Shown here one piece after another: positions 8,857 to 17,777 of a stretch of 64,000 nucleotides of DNA. Source of the DNA: Eggerthella timonensis (GTDB taxonomy: Bacteria; Actinomycetota; Coriobacteriia; Coriobacteriales; Eggerthellaceae); the NCBI RefSeq assembly GCF_900184265.1, contig NZ_FXXA01000002.1, forward strand, positions 3,331,983 to 3,395,982. The letters run 5' to 3'. Position 1 is the first letter of the stretch. Every line of letters starts with the position of its first letter. Both the position numbers and the translations under genes were made by a program. The notes under the pieces were generated by a model. It was not told where the DNA came from and ran no database searches. It saw only the letters and a list, made by a program, of their open reading frames with translations.

Positions 8857-9329
8857 GCGCACCCGTCGACGCCGCCACGGCGTTCGCGAACCTGTACCAG
8901 CGATGGTTCGACGACGCACACAGCCTGGCCGTCGCCAACCGGCGGCAGGCGCGGGCAGCGATCGGGGCGTACGTGGCCGATGTGCTCACCCTCTGGGACG
9001 ATCGCTCCCGCGCCTACCTGCCCGGCGCGCCCACCATCCTCAGGCTCGAGACGTGCGACCTCGCCGCGTTCGTGATGCGGGGGCCGCACATCGCGTTGCA
9101 TGTGGGCAGCGTGGAAACCGACGCGCCCGTTGCGGGGCTGCGTTGGAAGAGCCTGCGCCCCTGCTCGTACGCCATCGGACGGCGGGTGAGCGATCTTGTG
9201 ACGACCGCCGACGAACGCGGGCTGCTCGTGGAGCTCGAAGTCGTCCTCGACGACGGCGGGCGGCTCGTCGTCGGCGGAGGCCAGCCCGTCCGCGAGCGCG
9301 ATGCGGCGTCGCTGCCGCGCGCGATGTGA
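8853..9329 (+). CDS. Hypothetical protein coupled to the HIRAN gene
   Basis: 158 residues, starting at the ATG that overlaps the HIRAN stop codon. I do not recognise the family. The N-terminal half is predicted helical (FANLYQRWFDDAHSLAVANRRQ). The C-terminal half alternates charged and hydrophobic residues, as in a beta fold. There is no signal peptide or membrane segment. It is probably co-transcribed and functionally linked with the HIRAN protein, which is inference from coupling only. Confidence 0.65.
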   Translation: MSAPVDAATAFANLYQRWFDDAHSLAVANRRQARAAIGAYVADVLTLWDDRSRAYLPGAPTILRLETCDLAAFVMRGPHIALHVGSVETDAPVAGLRWKSLRPCSYAIGRRVSDLVTTADERGLLVELEVVLDDGGRLVVGGGQPVRERDAASLPRAM

Positions 9330-9373
9330 GGTTGCGGATGAACGAAGGGCGGCTGGCCAGGCGCGCTGTCGCC

Positions 9374-10357
9374 CTACTCGTACGCGGCGACGATGTCCGC
9401 GAGGTAGGCGCGGTACTCCTGCGCGAGCGACGCCGGCTTCTCGATGCTGATGCGCGCGCCGAACTGGGCCAGCCAGCCGAACAGCACGGGGCTCTTCATC
9501 ACCGTCGCGTACACGCGCGCCCGGCCCTCCCCCGTCGGCATCGACTCCACGTCCTTGCCGAACCGGTCGATGACCGCGCCCATGACCTCCTCGTCCACCA
9601 GCAGCGTGGCCGCCACCGGCTCGCCGCTGTACATGCCGAACGCGCGGCTCTCCAGCTCGCGCGCGTCGAAGGTGGCGATGCGCTCGTTCTTGAGCGCCGG
9701 CTCATCCGTCACCTCGATGCGATCCATGCGGTCCACGCGGTAGTTCGCGAAGCCGTCGTGCTTCTCGTTGAACACCACCAGGTAGTAGTACCCCTCGGCG
9801 TACACGAGCTGCACGGGCGTCTCGACATAGCGCTCGCCGCCGTGTTGCGGAGCCTTGTGCTTCGCCGCGTCGTACTTGAAGTAGGTGAACGATATCTTGC
9901 GCTTGCGCGCGATAGCCTCCTGGATGCGGTCGACGCTGCCGAACACCGACTCGTTCTGCATCTTGATGCGACCTTCCACGTGCACGCGCTTGTCGAGCAA
10001 CTCCCGCTGCCGCTGCGAGGCAAGCTGCTTCACGCCTTCCACGAGCGCATCGCTTTTGCGCTGCGTGAGGAAGCGCGAGCTCTGCACCGCGTCCACGAGC
10101 AGCTGCAGCTCGGCGAACGCGAACGCGCGGTGCTCCACGGCGTACTCCACCGGCGCGCGCTGGTAGGTGCGGACGTCCACGCCGAACTCGCGCAGCGCCT
10201 CGATGTCGCGGTAGATGGACTTGCGCTCCGCCGAGATGCCCAGATCCTCCAGATTCTCGAGGATCTGCGTCATCGTGAGGCCACGTTCGGCATCGGTCTG
10301 CTCCTCGAGCATCTGCATGAGGTACAGCAGCTTGAGCTTCTGACGGTTCACGGACAT
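9374..10357 (-). CDS. WYL-domain transcriptional regulator
   Basis: 327 residues. An N-terminal winged-helix region (LLYLMQMLEEQT...ISAERKSIYRDIEALREFGVDV) is followed by a WYL ligand-binding domain with YYYLVVFNEK and NYRVDRMDRI. The family responds to nucleic acid or small-molecule ligands and often represses or activates nearby genes. The chosen ATG has GAGGAGGAGCC upstream; two earlier in-frame starts lack one. It is divergent from L-lactate dehydrogenase across 169 bp and could regulate it. Confidence 0.85.
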   Translation of the reverse strand: MSVNRQKLKLLYLMQMLEEQTDAERGLTMTQILENLEDLGISAERKSIYRDIEALREFGVDVRTYQRAPVEYAVEHRAFAFAELQLLVDAVQSSRFLTQRKSDALVEGVKQLASQRQRELLDKRVHVEGRIKMQNESVFGSVDRIQEAIARKRKISFTYFKYDAAKHKAPQHGGERYVETPVQLVYAEGYYYLVVFNEKHDGFANYRVDRMDRIEVTDEPALKNERIATFDARELESRAFGMYSGEPVAATLLVDEEVMGAVIDRFGKDVESMPTGEGRARVYATVMKSPVLFGWLAQFGARISIEKPASLAQEYRAYLADIVAAYE

Positions 10358-10456
10358 GGCTCCTCCTCGCATCGGCCCGGTGCGGCGCATCTCGCGCGCA
10401 TGAGATCAGTATAGGACCCCTATCCCTCTTTCGGTACAGACAATCGATGAACGTCC

Positions 10457-10485
10457 TTGACGCGGGCAGCGGCATGCAGTAGGTT
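10457..10485 (+). promoter_or_regulatory. Putative sigma-70 promoter of ldh
   Basis: TTGACG (10457-10462) and TAGGTT (10480-10485) are separated by 17 bp, 41 bp upstream of the ldh ATG. Confidence 0.55.
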
Positions 10486-10526
10486 CTCAGTCGAACATAA
10501 GCGTACGAGCCAGCGGAAGGGTGCCT

Positions 10527-11483
10527 ATGCAGCGCGTTGTCAATGATCGGAAAGTGGCCATCGTCGGATGCGGGTTCGTGGGCTCGGCCACGGCGTTCGC
10601 ACTCATGCAGAGCGAGCTGTTCACCGAGATGGTGCTCATCGACGTCGATCGCGACCGCGCCGAGGGCGAGGCGCTCGACATCGCGCACGGCATGCCCTTC
10701 GCGGGCCCCATGAACATCTACGCGGGCGACTACGACGACGCGGCGGACGCGGCCATCATCATCGTCACGGCCGGCGCGAACCAGCAGCCCGGCGAGACGC
10801 GCCTCGACCTCGTGCACAAGAACGTGCGCATCTTCAAGTCCATCATCCCCGAGATAGCGCGCCGCGACTACCAGGGAATCCTGCTGGTGGTGTCGAACCC
10901 GGTGGACATCCTTACGCACGTGGCGCTGAAGCTCTCGGGCATGCCCGAGAACCGCGTCATCGGCTCAGGCACCGTGCTGGACACCGCACGCTTCAAGTAC
11001 ATCCTCGGCGAGCACCTCGGCGTGGACCCGCGCAACGTGCACGCGCGCATCATCGGCGAGCACGGCGACAGCGAGATCGCGGTTTGGAGCACGGCGAACG
11101 TGTCGGGCATCCCGGTGAACGACTTCTGCGAGCTGCGCGGCCATTTCGACCACGACGAGTCCATGCAGCGTATCGCCGAGGACGTGAAGAACAGCGCCTA
11201 CGAGATCATCGCGAAGAAGAAGGCGACCTATTACGGCATCGCCATGTCGGTGAAGCGCATCTGCGAGGCCATCGTCCGCGACGAGAAGCCCATCCTGCCC
11301 GTGTCGAACTTCCAGCACGGCGTCCACGACCTGCACGACGTGGTGCTGTCGATGCCCGCCGTGGTGGGTAAGGACGGCATCGAGTACCAGGTGCCCGCGC
11401 CGCTGTCGGACGACGAGCTGGCAAGGCTGCAGGAGTCGGCGGAGACGATGCGGGAAGTGATGGCCGGGCTGGACTTAGAGTAG
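10527..11483 (+). CDS. ldh: L-lactate dehydrogenase
   Basis: 318 residues from the ATG at 10527, six bases after GGAAGG; a GTG at 10521 sits directly on that ribosome binding site and is less likely. It has the NAD-binding motif (VAIVGCGFVGSATAFAL), the mobile loop with NQQPGETRLDL, VVSNPVDILTHV and the catalytic His in RIIGEHGDSE. It interconverts pyruvate and L-lactate with NADH in the cytoplasm. A malate dehydrogenase of the same superfamily is possible, but the NQQPGETR loop favours lactate. It is divergent from the WYL regulator. Confidence 0.9.
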   Translation: MQRVVNDRKVAIVGCGFVGSATAFALMQSELFTEMVLIDVDRDRAEGEALDIAHGMPFAGPMNIYAGDYDDAADAAIIIVTAGANQQPGETRLDLVHKNVRIFKSIIPEIARRDYQGILLVVSNPVDILTHVALKLSGMPENRVIGSGTVLDTARFKYILGEHLGVDPRNVHARIIGEHGDSEIAVWSTANVSGIPVNDFCELRGHFDHDESMQRIAEDVKNSAYEIIAKKKATYYGIAMSVKRICEAIVRDEKPILPVSNFQHGVHDLHDVVLSMPAVVGKDGIEYQVPAPLSDDELARLQESAETMREVMAGLDLE

Positions 11484-11490
11484 AAGACGC

Positions 11491-11655
11491 TCAGCGGCCG
11501 CCTGCGAATACGAGCGCTGCGAAGATAAGCGCCACGACGGCGAAAAACGGGACTGCGATTGCGACGACGATCCAGAACAGACGGACTTCGCCGTCTTCGT
11601 CGCGCAATGAGGGCAGAGGCGTGTCGATGAGCAGGGAAAGCAGAGAATCCAGCAC
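11491..11655 (-). CDS. Small single-pass membrane protein
   Basis: A 54-residue frame starts at GTG six bases after the stop codon of the upstream methyltransferase gene and ends TGA next to the ldh 3' end. A polar N-terminal part (SLRDEDGEVR) precedes a long hydrophobic helix of about 25 residues (FWIVVAIAVPFFAVVALIFA) and a short AGGR tail, as in a small membrane anchor. The tight spacing suggests translational coupling. No function is known. Support rests on the clear membrane pattern and position, not on homology. Confidence 0.6.
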   Translation of the reverse strand: MLDSLLSLLIDTPLPSLRDEDGEVRLFWIVVAIAVPFFAVVALIFAALVFAGGR

Positions 11656-11660
11656 ACGTT

Positions 11661-12497
11661 CTACCGCCACTTCGTCCTCAGCTCCCAGAACGCAACGGCG
11701 CTGGCGGCGGCCACGTTGAGGGAGTCCACCTCGTGGTCCATGGGGATCTTCACCGTGTAATCGCAGGTGGCGATCGTCGCAGGGGCCAGTCCGTCGCCTT
11801 CGGTCCCCAGCACGAGGGCCAGGCGCTCGCAGGAACGCAGGCGCTCGTCGTGCAGATAGAGCGCGTCATCGGACAACGCGAGCGCGGCGGTGGCGAAGCC
11901 CAGCGAGCGCAGCAGCGGCACGCCCTCGGTCGCCCAGGCGCGCTCGCCTCCGATGCGCGTCCACGGCACCTGGAACACCGTCCCCATCGACACGCGCGCG
12001 GCGCGGCGGTACAGCGGGTCGTGGCACGACGGGGTGACCAGCACCGCGTCGATGCCGAGCGCCGCCGCCGAGCGGAACACGGCCCCGATGTTCGTGTAGT
12101 TCGTAATGTCCTCGAGCACGGCCACCCGGCGCGCGTTCGCCAGGAGGTCGGGCACGCTTGGCAGCGCAGGCCGCTCGAACGCGGCCAACGCGCCGCGCGT
12201 GACCTCGTAGCCGGTCAGCGCATGGAACTGCTCGCGCGTGGCCACGAGCACCGGGAAGGCAGGGTCGCCGTCCAGCAGCGAATCGACGAGCGGCATCGTC
12301 TGGTCGAGCCACTTCTCCTCCATGAACAGCGAGCGCATCCGCACGCCGGCGGCCAGCGCGCGCTCGATGACCTTGCGCGACTCGCCGATGAACAGGCCGT
12401 GCGCGCTGTCGGGGCAATCGCGCAGCTGCGCGTCGGTCATGCCCGAGTACGCCGCGAGCCGCGGGTCGTCGAGGTCGTCGAGATGGATGATCGGCAT
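11661..12497 (-). CDS. TrmH/SpoU-family RNA 2'-O-methyltransferase
   Basis: 278 residues from an ATG with AAAGGAAAACGAC upstream. The N-terminal part resembles the substrate-binding domain of the family. The SPOUT domain carries the three motifs: TNYTNIGAVFRSAAALG, LVLGTEGDGL and the final IPM...SLNVAAASAVAFWE. The knot binds S-adenosylmethionine and methylates a ribose in rRNA or tRNA; the target base cannot be read from the sequence. A 54-aa membrane protein follows it closely. Confidence 0.88.
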   Translation of the reverse strand: MPIIHLDDLDDPRLAAYSGMTDAQLRDCPDSAHGLFIGESRKVIERALAAGVRMRSLFMEEKWLDQTMPLVDSLLDGDPAFPVLVATREQFHALTGYEVTRGALAAFERPALPSVPDLLANARRVAVLEDITNYTNIGAVFRSAAALGIDAVLVTPSCHDPLYRRAARVSMGTVFQVPWTRIGGERAWATEGVPLLRSLGFATAALALSDDALYLHDERLRSCERLALVLGTEGDGLAPATIATCDYTVKIPMDHEVDSLNVAAASAVAFWELRTKWR

Positions 12498-12593
12498 GTC
12501 GTTTTCCTTTCGGTCGACGACCATCGTACCACCGCGGGCCGCGATGCTCTATACTCGACTGATCCGATCAGGCACGTCGCGAAGGGAATCCCC

Positions 12594-13175
12594 ATGGCCG
12601 CTACCGTCAAAACGTTTCTCGAGCATCACGGCGAGCTCTACTGGGGCACGCGCAAGGCGAACCCGGGCTATTGCTACGGGCTGGCGCTCGAGGTGGGCGC
12701 GGACGGGCTGGCCGCCGAGCTCGTGTACGTGATGAGCGACCTCGACGAGGACGACGAGCCGCTCGTGACCCCCGAGACGCTCGTGTCGTGCTACTCGGTG
12801 GACGACCTCGAAGGCAACGGCATCATCCTCAGCGACTACCTGGACGATGAGGACGCGCCCGAGGCCAAGGGCTGGTACTGCGTGGAGAAGTCGTTCTTCG
12901 CCCGCGACAAGGCAGAGGAGCTGCTGGCCAGCAATGCCGACCTCGACGGCTATCTCGACATCGTGCTGCAGATCCTGCTGATCTCGCCGGAAGAGGTGGC
13001 CGAAGGCATGCCCTCGCTCGACGAGCTGTCGTTCTTCGACCTTCTGGAGGAGTTGGAAGGCATTGCCGAGCGCATCGACAACGGCGACGTGCGCCCGCCG
13101 TTGCCCTTCGCGTTCCGCCTCGTGGGCGACGCGCTGTTCGGCTGGGAACATGCCGACGAGGAAGACTTCCGCTAA
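12594..13175 (+). CDS. Acidic hypothetical protein
   Basis: 193 residues starting at an ATG with GAAGGGAATCCCC upstream, and a TATACT -10-like box about 45 bp before it. The protein is strongly acidic (DLDEDDEPLV, DYLDDEDAPEAKG, HADEEDF) and probably cytoplasmic, with no signal or membrane segment. The family is not recognised. It stands alone between the methyltransferase (divergent) and palindromic element A2. Confidence 0.7.
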   Translation: MAATVKTFLEHHGELYWGTRKANPGYCYGLALEVGADGLAAELVYVMSDLDEDDEPLVTPETLVSCYSVDDLEGNGIILSDYLDDEDAPEAKGWYCVEKSFFARDKAEELLASNADLDGYLDIVLQILLISPEEVAEGMPSLDELSFFDLLEELEGIAERIDNGDVRPPLPFAFRLVGDALFGWEHADEEDFR

Positions 13176-13210
13176 GGGTCGTCGAGCCGCGTCCGCGCGC
13201 GTCTTCAGAG

Positions 13211-13373
13211 CCCCATGTGCGGCAAAATCCGATTTTTGGCACACGGGGCGCTCGGTTCGCGCCGTCGGAGGGGCATCGCGCTCACACGTGCCGCCAAAAC
13301 CCCAGGTGGGGTTTCGAGTTGTCAAGCCGCGCATCATCTCATCGTGCCAAAAACCTCATTTTGCATCACATAG
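13211..13373. repeat. Palindromic intergenic element, type A, copy 2
   Basis: Imperfect inverted repeats (about 13211-13242 and 13344-13373) match the ends of the copy at 7108: GCAAAAT...TTTTTGGCAC and its complement ending TTTTGCATCACATAG. The interior contains CCAAAACCCCAGGTGGGG, close to the core of the other A and B copies. It fills the gap between the acidic protein gene and the patatin gene, where no gene is seen. Confidence 0.8.
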
Positions 13374-13409
13374 ACCCCCGAATTCGTGCGCAAGGCGGCG
13401 GCCGGAAGC

Positions 13410-14297
13410 TCAAACCCCCTGCCCCGAGAGAAACCTCTCCCACTTGTCGAATTCGGACAAGGCCTGCATGCGGCCGCGCTCGTAGTTGCGCGCGAGCTTC
13501 TCCACATCGCGCTCGGTGTTGCGCACGCCCTGGTCGTTCGCGTAGAACACGTAGGCGCGGCCTTCGGCCTCGAGCCGATCGAGCCGGTCGAGCTCGTCGT
13601 CGTAGCGCCGGTTCCAGGTGTCCAGCGCCTCCCGCATGTGAGGGCGTCGCCAGAAGAACGCATCGTAGAAACGCTTCGAGCGCGCGGGCCGGCGAAAGCC
13701 GCGCGGGCGCGTGCACACCACGAAGAACTTTTGCAGCCCGTCGTCCATCGCGCGCGGCACCATGATGCCGCCGCCCCGGCCGATGCCGCCGTCGTACAGC
13801 GCACGCCCGTCGATGACGGTGGGCGGCAGCGCGATGGGATAGCTCGTCGAGGCGCGGACGCGCTCCATGAGCGCAGCCTCTGTGGGGAAATCGTCGCGGG
13901 TGAAGTACACGGTCTCGCCGGTGTCGCGGTCGATGGCCTGCATGGTCGCGCGCGCCGGGTTCGCTTGGAAGGAGTCGAAGTCGAACGGCAGCGCGCAGCC
14001 CGAGCGGGCCCGCGCGTCCCCATGCAGCGCCGCGCTGACGCCGTCGGTGTCCACGAACGGCATCACCCGCCAGCGAAACGACAGGCCGTCGAGGCAGGTG
14101 GTGAACGAGGCCTCGTTGCGACGCGCGTCGCGCGAGAGGTAGTCGATCACGTTCGTCGCGCCTGCGGACAGCCCGTACACGTCGTCGAAGAACAGCCCGT
14201 GCTCCAGCATGACGCTGATCGCGCCGGCCGAGTACGAGTTGCGCATCCCGCCGCCCTCGAACACGAGGGCCACGTCGTGCACGGTGCTCGTCAACAT
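13410..14297 (-). CDS. Patatin-like phospholipase 1
   Basis: 295 residues from an ATG preceded by GAAGGAGG. It has the oxyanion motif EGGGMRNSYSAG, the nucleophile elbow GLSAGATN (G-x-S-x-G) and the catalytic Asp in DGGIGRGG. These are the hallmarks of cytoplasmic bacterial patatins, which hydrolyse acyl esters of phospholipids (UPF0028/RssA-type). The C-terminal part is rich in Arg and Glu and predicted helical. A paralogue lies at 20488 with the same layout. The in vivo lipid is unknown. Confidence 0.9.
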   Translation of the reverse strand: MLTSTVHDVALVFEGGGMRNSYSAGAISVMLEHGLFFDDVYGLSAGATNVIDYLSRDARRNEASFTTCLDGLSFRWRVMPFVDTDGVSAALHGDARARSGCALPFDFDSFQANPARATMQAIDRDTGETVYFTRDDFPTEAALMERVRASTSYPIALPPTVIDGRALYDGGIGRGGGIMVPRAMDDGLQKFFVVCTRPRGFRRPARSKRFYDAFFWRRPHMREALDTWNRRYDDELDRLDRLEAEGRAYVFYANDQGVRNTERDVEKLARNYERGRMQALSEFDKWERFLSGQGV

Positions 14298-14447
14298 GCC
14301 CTGCTGCCTCCTTCGCCGCCGCTGCCGCCTGCGTACCCGTCCACGATACGCGTGCGCGCCCCGCGCCGAACGCAAGCGCGCGCAACCGTCACCGTGCCGG
14401 CGAGGGGCTGTAGCGCAGAGCGCCGACGAACGGCGAGACGACGGCCG

Positions 14448-15857
14448 TCACTCCCCGCGCACGAGGTCGAGCAGCTCCTGCTTGTTGTGCACGTCGAGCT
14501 TGCCGTAGATTCGGCGCGAATGGGTGCGCACCGTGTTCTCCGATAAGTACAGCGTCTCGGCGATGTAGGGACGAGAACGACCTTTGCACAGGTACTGCAT
14601 GATCTCGATCTCGCGCGGAGAAAGACCGCGACGCTCCCCCACCGCGCGGCAGCGCTCGTCGATGCCGTCGCCGTCCCCGATGGCCCGGGGCCCGCCGTCG
14701 TTCAGATCGGACAGCAGCAGCTGCACGTCGGGCGAGCGCGACGGCAGGAAGAACGCCACCATCACCACGGTCACCACGAGCATGAACGAGGCGATGGCGG
14801 GATTGAGCGACTCCAACCCCAGAAACGACGCGGCGCTGCGCCCCAGCCAGTCGGGCAGCGAGTACAGCAACATGCCCGGGCAGAACACCATGAGCGGCCT
14901 GAACGGACCGTGATGCGCGACGTTCGCCAGCCCCAGCCACAGAAACATCTTCGCCACCACCACGGCCGCGCCCGTGAACGCCTGGATGAACTGCGCCATG
15001 CCGAACGCCGACAGCATGAACAGCGCGAGCGCCATGAGCACGTACGTGAAGCGCCATACCACGGTGATGTCGAGATGACGGCGGCGCTCGAACACCCACC
15101 AGTACGTGAACGCGCAGAACGCGAAGAGGATGACCTGCGACAGCAGCGTGTACACCGGCGTGGCGGCCGCACCGAAGCTGTAGTGGCCGGTGCCGTGCTT
15201 GAGGGTCATGTTGAGGATGGACCAGATGAAGAAGAACACCGCCATCGCCACCACGATGCGGCCGAACGAGGGAAGCGACGCGCGCGTGAACCACTGCTCG
15301 GCACGGCGTTCGTCGCCCGCATCATGCAGGCGCACCGCAAGCATCCCCATCGATAGGAACGGCAACGCCAGCATGAGCACCATCGTCGCCGCCTCAGGCA
15401 AGAACGTCGTCACGCATTTCGCGGCGGCAACAAGCACGATGGCCAGCAGCAGCGCGCGCGTCACCTCGTCGGTGGACGAGCGCGCGTAGCACGACCCCCA
15501 GCGCACGACCATCCACGTTTGCGCCGCCGCGAACAGAAGAAGACCGCACATCTCGGCGAACGGCTTCGCCATGCCCGTCCCTCCAAGCAGCACGGCGAGC
15601 GAGCAGGCGTACACGCCGGCGAACGCCCAGTCGAGCACCCGCGCAATGCGCGCAGGAACGGAAACCCACCACAAAACGGCGCACGCGAGCACCGTGACCA
15701 GCACCACGGCACCCGACTTGTTGAGCCACCAGTACGAGAACGAGGCGTCGTACGTCAGCGCGCTCACCCAGTTGGAGCACGTGTACCACACGAAGAATCC
15801 CACCGCCATCGCGGCGGTACCCGCCCACAACGCTCCGCGATCCCGCTTCTCTTCCAT
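14448..15857 (-). CDS. Membrane-anchored LuxR-type regulator 1
   Basis: 469 residues. About 400 N-terminal residues form roughly 12 hydrophobic segments resembling a transporter fold without known transport motifs. A C-terminal LuxR helix-turn-helix follows (LSPREIEIMQYLCKG, YLSENTVRTHSRRIYGKLDV). The layout implies membrane sensing coupled directly to DNA binding. The start was chosen at the second of two close ATGs, six bases after GGGGAGGG. The gene is divergent from the FAD reductase at 16047, its likely target, and is of the same type as the gene at 54774. The ligand is not known. Confidence 0.9.
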   Translation of the reverse strand: MEEKRDRGALWAGTAAMAVGFFVWYTCSNWVSALTYDASFSYWWLNKSGAVVLVTVLACAVLWWVSVPARIARVLDWAFAGVYACSLAVLLGGTGMAKPFAEMCGLLLFAAAQTWMVVRWGSCYARSSTDEVTRALLLAIVLVAAAKCVTTFLPEAATMVLMLALPFLSMGMLAVRLHDAGDERRAEQWFTRASLPSFGRIVVAMAVFFFIWSILNMTLKHGTGHYSFGAAATPVYTLLSQVILFAFCAFTYWWVFERRRHLDITVVWRFTYVLMALALFMLSAFGMAQFIQAFTGAAVVVAKMFLWLGLANVAHHGPFRPLMVFCPGMLLYSLPDWLGRSAASFLGLESLNPAIASFMLVVTVVMVAFFLPSRSPDVQLLLSDLNDGGPRAIGDGDGIDERCRAVGERRGLSPREIEIMQYLCKGRSRPYIAETLYLSENTVRTHSRRIYGKLDVHNKQELLDLVRGE

Positions 15858-15932
15858 CTCCATCCCTCCCCACGCCGCATTATCGCACGGAACGAAGCCC
15901 GCGTCCCTCCCCAAACGAGGGCAAAGCCAAGT

Positions 15933-15949
15933 TCGCCCGATTCGGGCGA
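15933..15949. promoter_or_regulatory. Palindrome between LuxR regulator and FAD reductase
   Basis: TCGCCCGATTCGGGCGA is an 8-bp inverted repeat around one base, in the 189-bp divergent gap. It is a candidate operator for the LuxR regulator or another dimeric regulator; this is inference from symmetry and position. Confidence 0.4.
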
Positions 15950-16046
15950 CACGCTCACCAGGCGTTTGCTCCGATCCGGGTCTCATCGCAGACGGTCGAA
16001 TCGTCGTACGCTGAGCGAGCAGAGGCACCGAAACCAAGGAGGAGAC

Positions 16047-17711
16047 ATGGATAAGAACAACGCGCTCTCGCGCCGCAACTTCATCAAAGCGAGCGGCGTT
16101 GCCGCTCTAGGGGCTGCAGCTTTCGGGTTGGCCGGATGCGGGCCTAAGCCCGCGCAGAACGCCGCCAACGACGTCGCGACGTCCGTCGCCGACATTTCAT
16201 GGGACGAGGAGTACGACGTCATCGTGGTGGGCGCGGGCGCGGCGGGCCTCGCCACTGCCGTCGCGATGGCCACCGAAGGCGGCGACAACGCCACGCTGCT
16301 GCTCGAGAAGGGCGCCACGCTCATCGGCAGCGGCAACTCGCCGGTCTGCAGCGGATCGTTCCACATCACCGACGACCCCGACGCGTTCGCCGTGTACATG
16401 AAGGCGATGCTCGGCGGCATGACCGCCACGCCTGCATCCGTCTACGAGACGTACGCGCAGGGCGCAGCCGAGAACTGGGACTGGCTCGCCGGTCTGGGCA
16501 TGACCGAAGACGACGTCAAGGTCACGCCGCAGGGCGACGGCAAAGCCGAGTGGTTCGAGCTGGAGAACTCGGGCTCGTTCCCCAAGTGCCAGTTCAAAAC
16601 GGACAACGCAGACGAGGATCGCAAGCACATCAGCAAGTTCCTGAGCTCGGTGCTCGAGCAGTACCCCGAGCAGGTGACGCGCAAGACGAACGCGCCCTTG
16701 ACCGCGCTCGTGCAGGATCCCGATACGAAAGCCGTGCTCGGCGGCGTGTACGAGGACAAGGGCAAGAGCGTGTACGCGAAAGCGCGCAAGGGCGTGGTCA
16801 TGACCTGCGGAGGTTTCGAGAACGACCCCGAGATGCTGCAGGACTACCTGTCCTTCGAGCGCATGCATGCGGCGGGCGCCTCGCTCAACACCGGCGACGG
16901 CCATCGCATCTGCGCGAAGCTGGGCGCCGGCATGTGGCACATGAACAGCTTCGCAGGCGCATGGTCGAACGGCATCAGCCTGGACGGCGAGAAAACCATG
17001 CCGTACCGCAGCCTGAAGAAGGCCCTCGGCATCGTGGTAGGCGTGAACGGGCGGCGCTTCTACCAAGAATGGGAAGGCACCACGATGTTCACGAAGGGCG
17101 AAGAGGGCCCGCTTTCGCTGCACTACGGCTGCCGTCACGGCCACCAGAACTTCGGCGGAGAATGGAAGATGCTACCCCTGCCCGACAAGCAGTGGTTCGT
17201 GTACGACTCCGAGGGCAGACGCTTCGGCGCCTACATGGGCAAGGACGTGGCCAACAACACGCTGCAGAACCAGACCGAGAAGACCGAGATCGACCCGACG
17301 ATCGACGCGGTGGCCGACGGGTACGCGCTCACGGCCGACACCATCGAGGAGCTGGCCGCGCTCATGGAGGTGCCGGTCGACGAGCTGGTGAACACCGTGA
17401 ACGTGTGGAACGCCTCGTGCGCGAACGGCGTCGACGAGCAGTTCCACCGTCCTTCCGACCAGCTGGCGCCGGTGAGCACGCCGCCGTTCTTCGCCATCCC
17501 CTGCATCCCCGAGATACTGAACACCGACGGCGGCCCGCGCCGCAACGAGAAGGCGCAGATCCTCGACGTGGACGGCGAGCCCATCCCCAACCTGTACTCG
17601 TCGGGCGAGTTCGGCTCGATCTGGACCGCGAAGTACCAGGGCAGCGGCAACATCACCGAATGCATGGTGTTCGGCCGCATCGCCGCCCGCGAGCTCATCG
17701 CGAAGGCGTAA
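16047..17711 (+). CDS. Tat-exported FAD-dependent reductase 1 (fumarate/urocanate reductase family)
   Basis: 554 residues. The N-terminus has a twin-arginine motif (SRRNFIKASG), a hydrophobic stretch and a lipobox LAGC, so it is probably a lipoprotein outside the membrane. A GxGxxG FAD motif follows (VIVVGAGAAGLATAVAMA, near residue 64), then a cap domain and a C-terminal FAD segment (PNLYSSGEFGSIW). Relatives reduce organic acceptors such as fumarate, urocanate or dietary and steroid compounds, taking electrons from a separate membrane cytochrome. No haem motif is present. AAGGAGGAGAC precedes the ATG. It is paired with a divergent LuxR regulator. The substrate is undetermined. Confidence 0.92.
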   Translation: MDKNNALSRRNFIKASGVAALGAAAFGLAGCGPKPAQNAANDVATSVADISWDEEYDVIVVGAGAAGLATAVAMATEGGDNATLLLEKGATLIGSGNSPVCSGSFHITDDPDAFAVYMKAMLGGMTATPASVYETYAQGAAENWDWLAGLGMTEDDVKVTPQGDGKAEWFELENSGSFPKCQFKTDNADEDRKHISKFLSSVLEQYPEQVTRKTNAPLTALVQDPDTKAVLGGVYEDKGKSVYAKARKGVVMTCGGFENDPEMLQDYLSFERMHAAGASLNTGDGHRICAKLGAGMWHMNSFAGAWSNGISLDGEKTMPYRSLKKALGIVVGVNGRRFYQEWEGTTMFTKGEEGPLSLHYGCRHGHQNFGGEWKMLPLPDKQWFVYDSEGRRFGAYMGKDVANNTLQNQTEKTEIDPTIDAVADGYALTADTIEELAALMEVPVDELVNTVNVWNASCANGVDEQFHRPSDQLAPVSTPPFFAIPCIPEILNTDGGPRRNEKAQILDVDGEPIPNLYSSGEFGSIWTAKYQGSGNITECMVFGRIAARELIAKA

Positions 17712-17737
17712 CCGGATCCCGCACATCCTCCCTCCCA

Positions 17738-17771
17738 CCCGCCGGGCTCGTACGTTCTCGAGCCCGGCGGG
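17738..17771. terminator. Bidirectional terminator hairpin
   Basis: A perfect 13-bp stem (17738-17750 with 17759-17771) with an 8-nt loop lies between the convergent FAD reductase and the 123-aa protein gene. There is no long T run on either side. Confidence 0.6.
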
Positions 17772-17777
17772 CCGCCT

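Noticed and set aside
11475-11657. 60-aa minus-strand frame rich in Cys and Ser
   Set aside because: A different frame of the same bases gives a clear membrane protein with tight coupling to the upstream gene; this one looks like noise.
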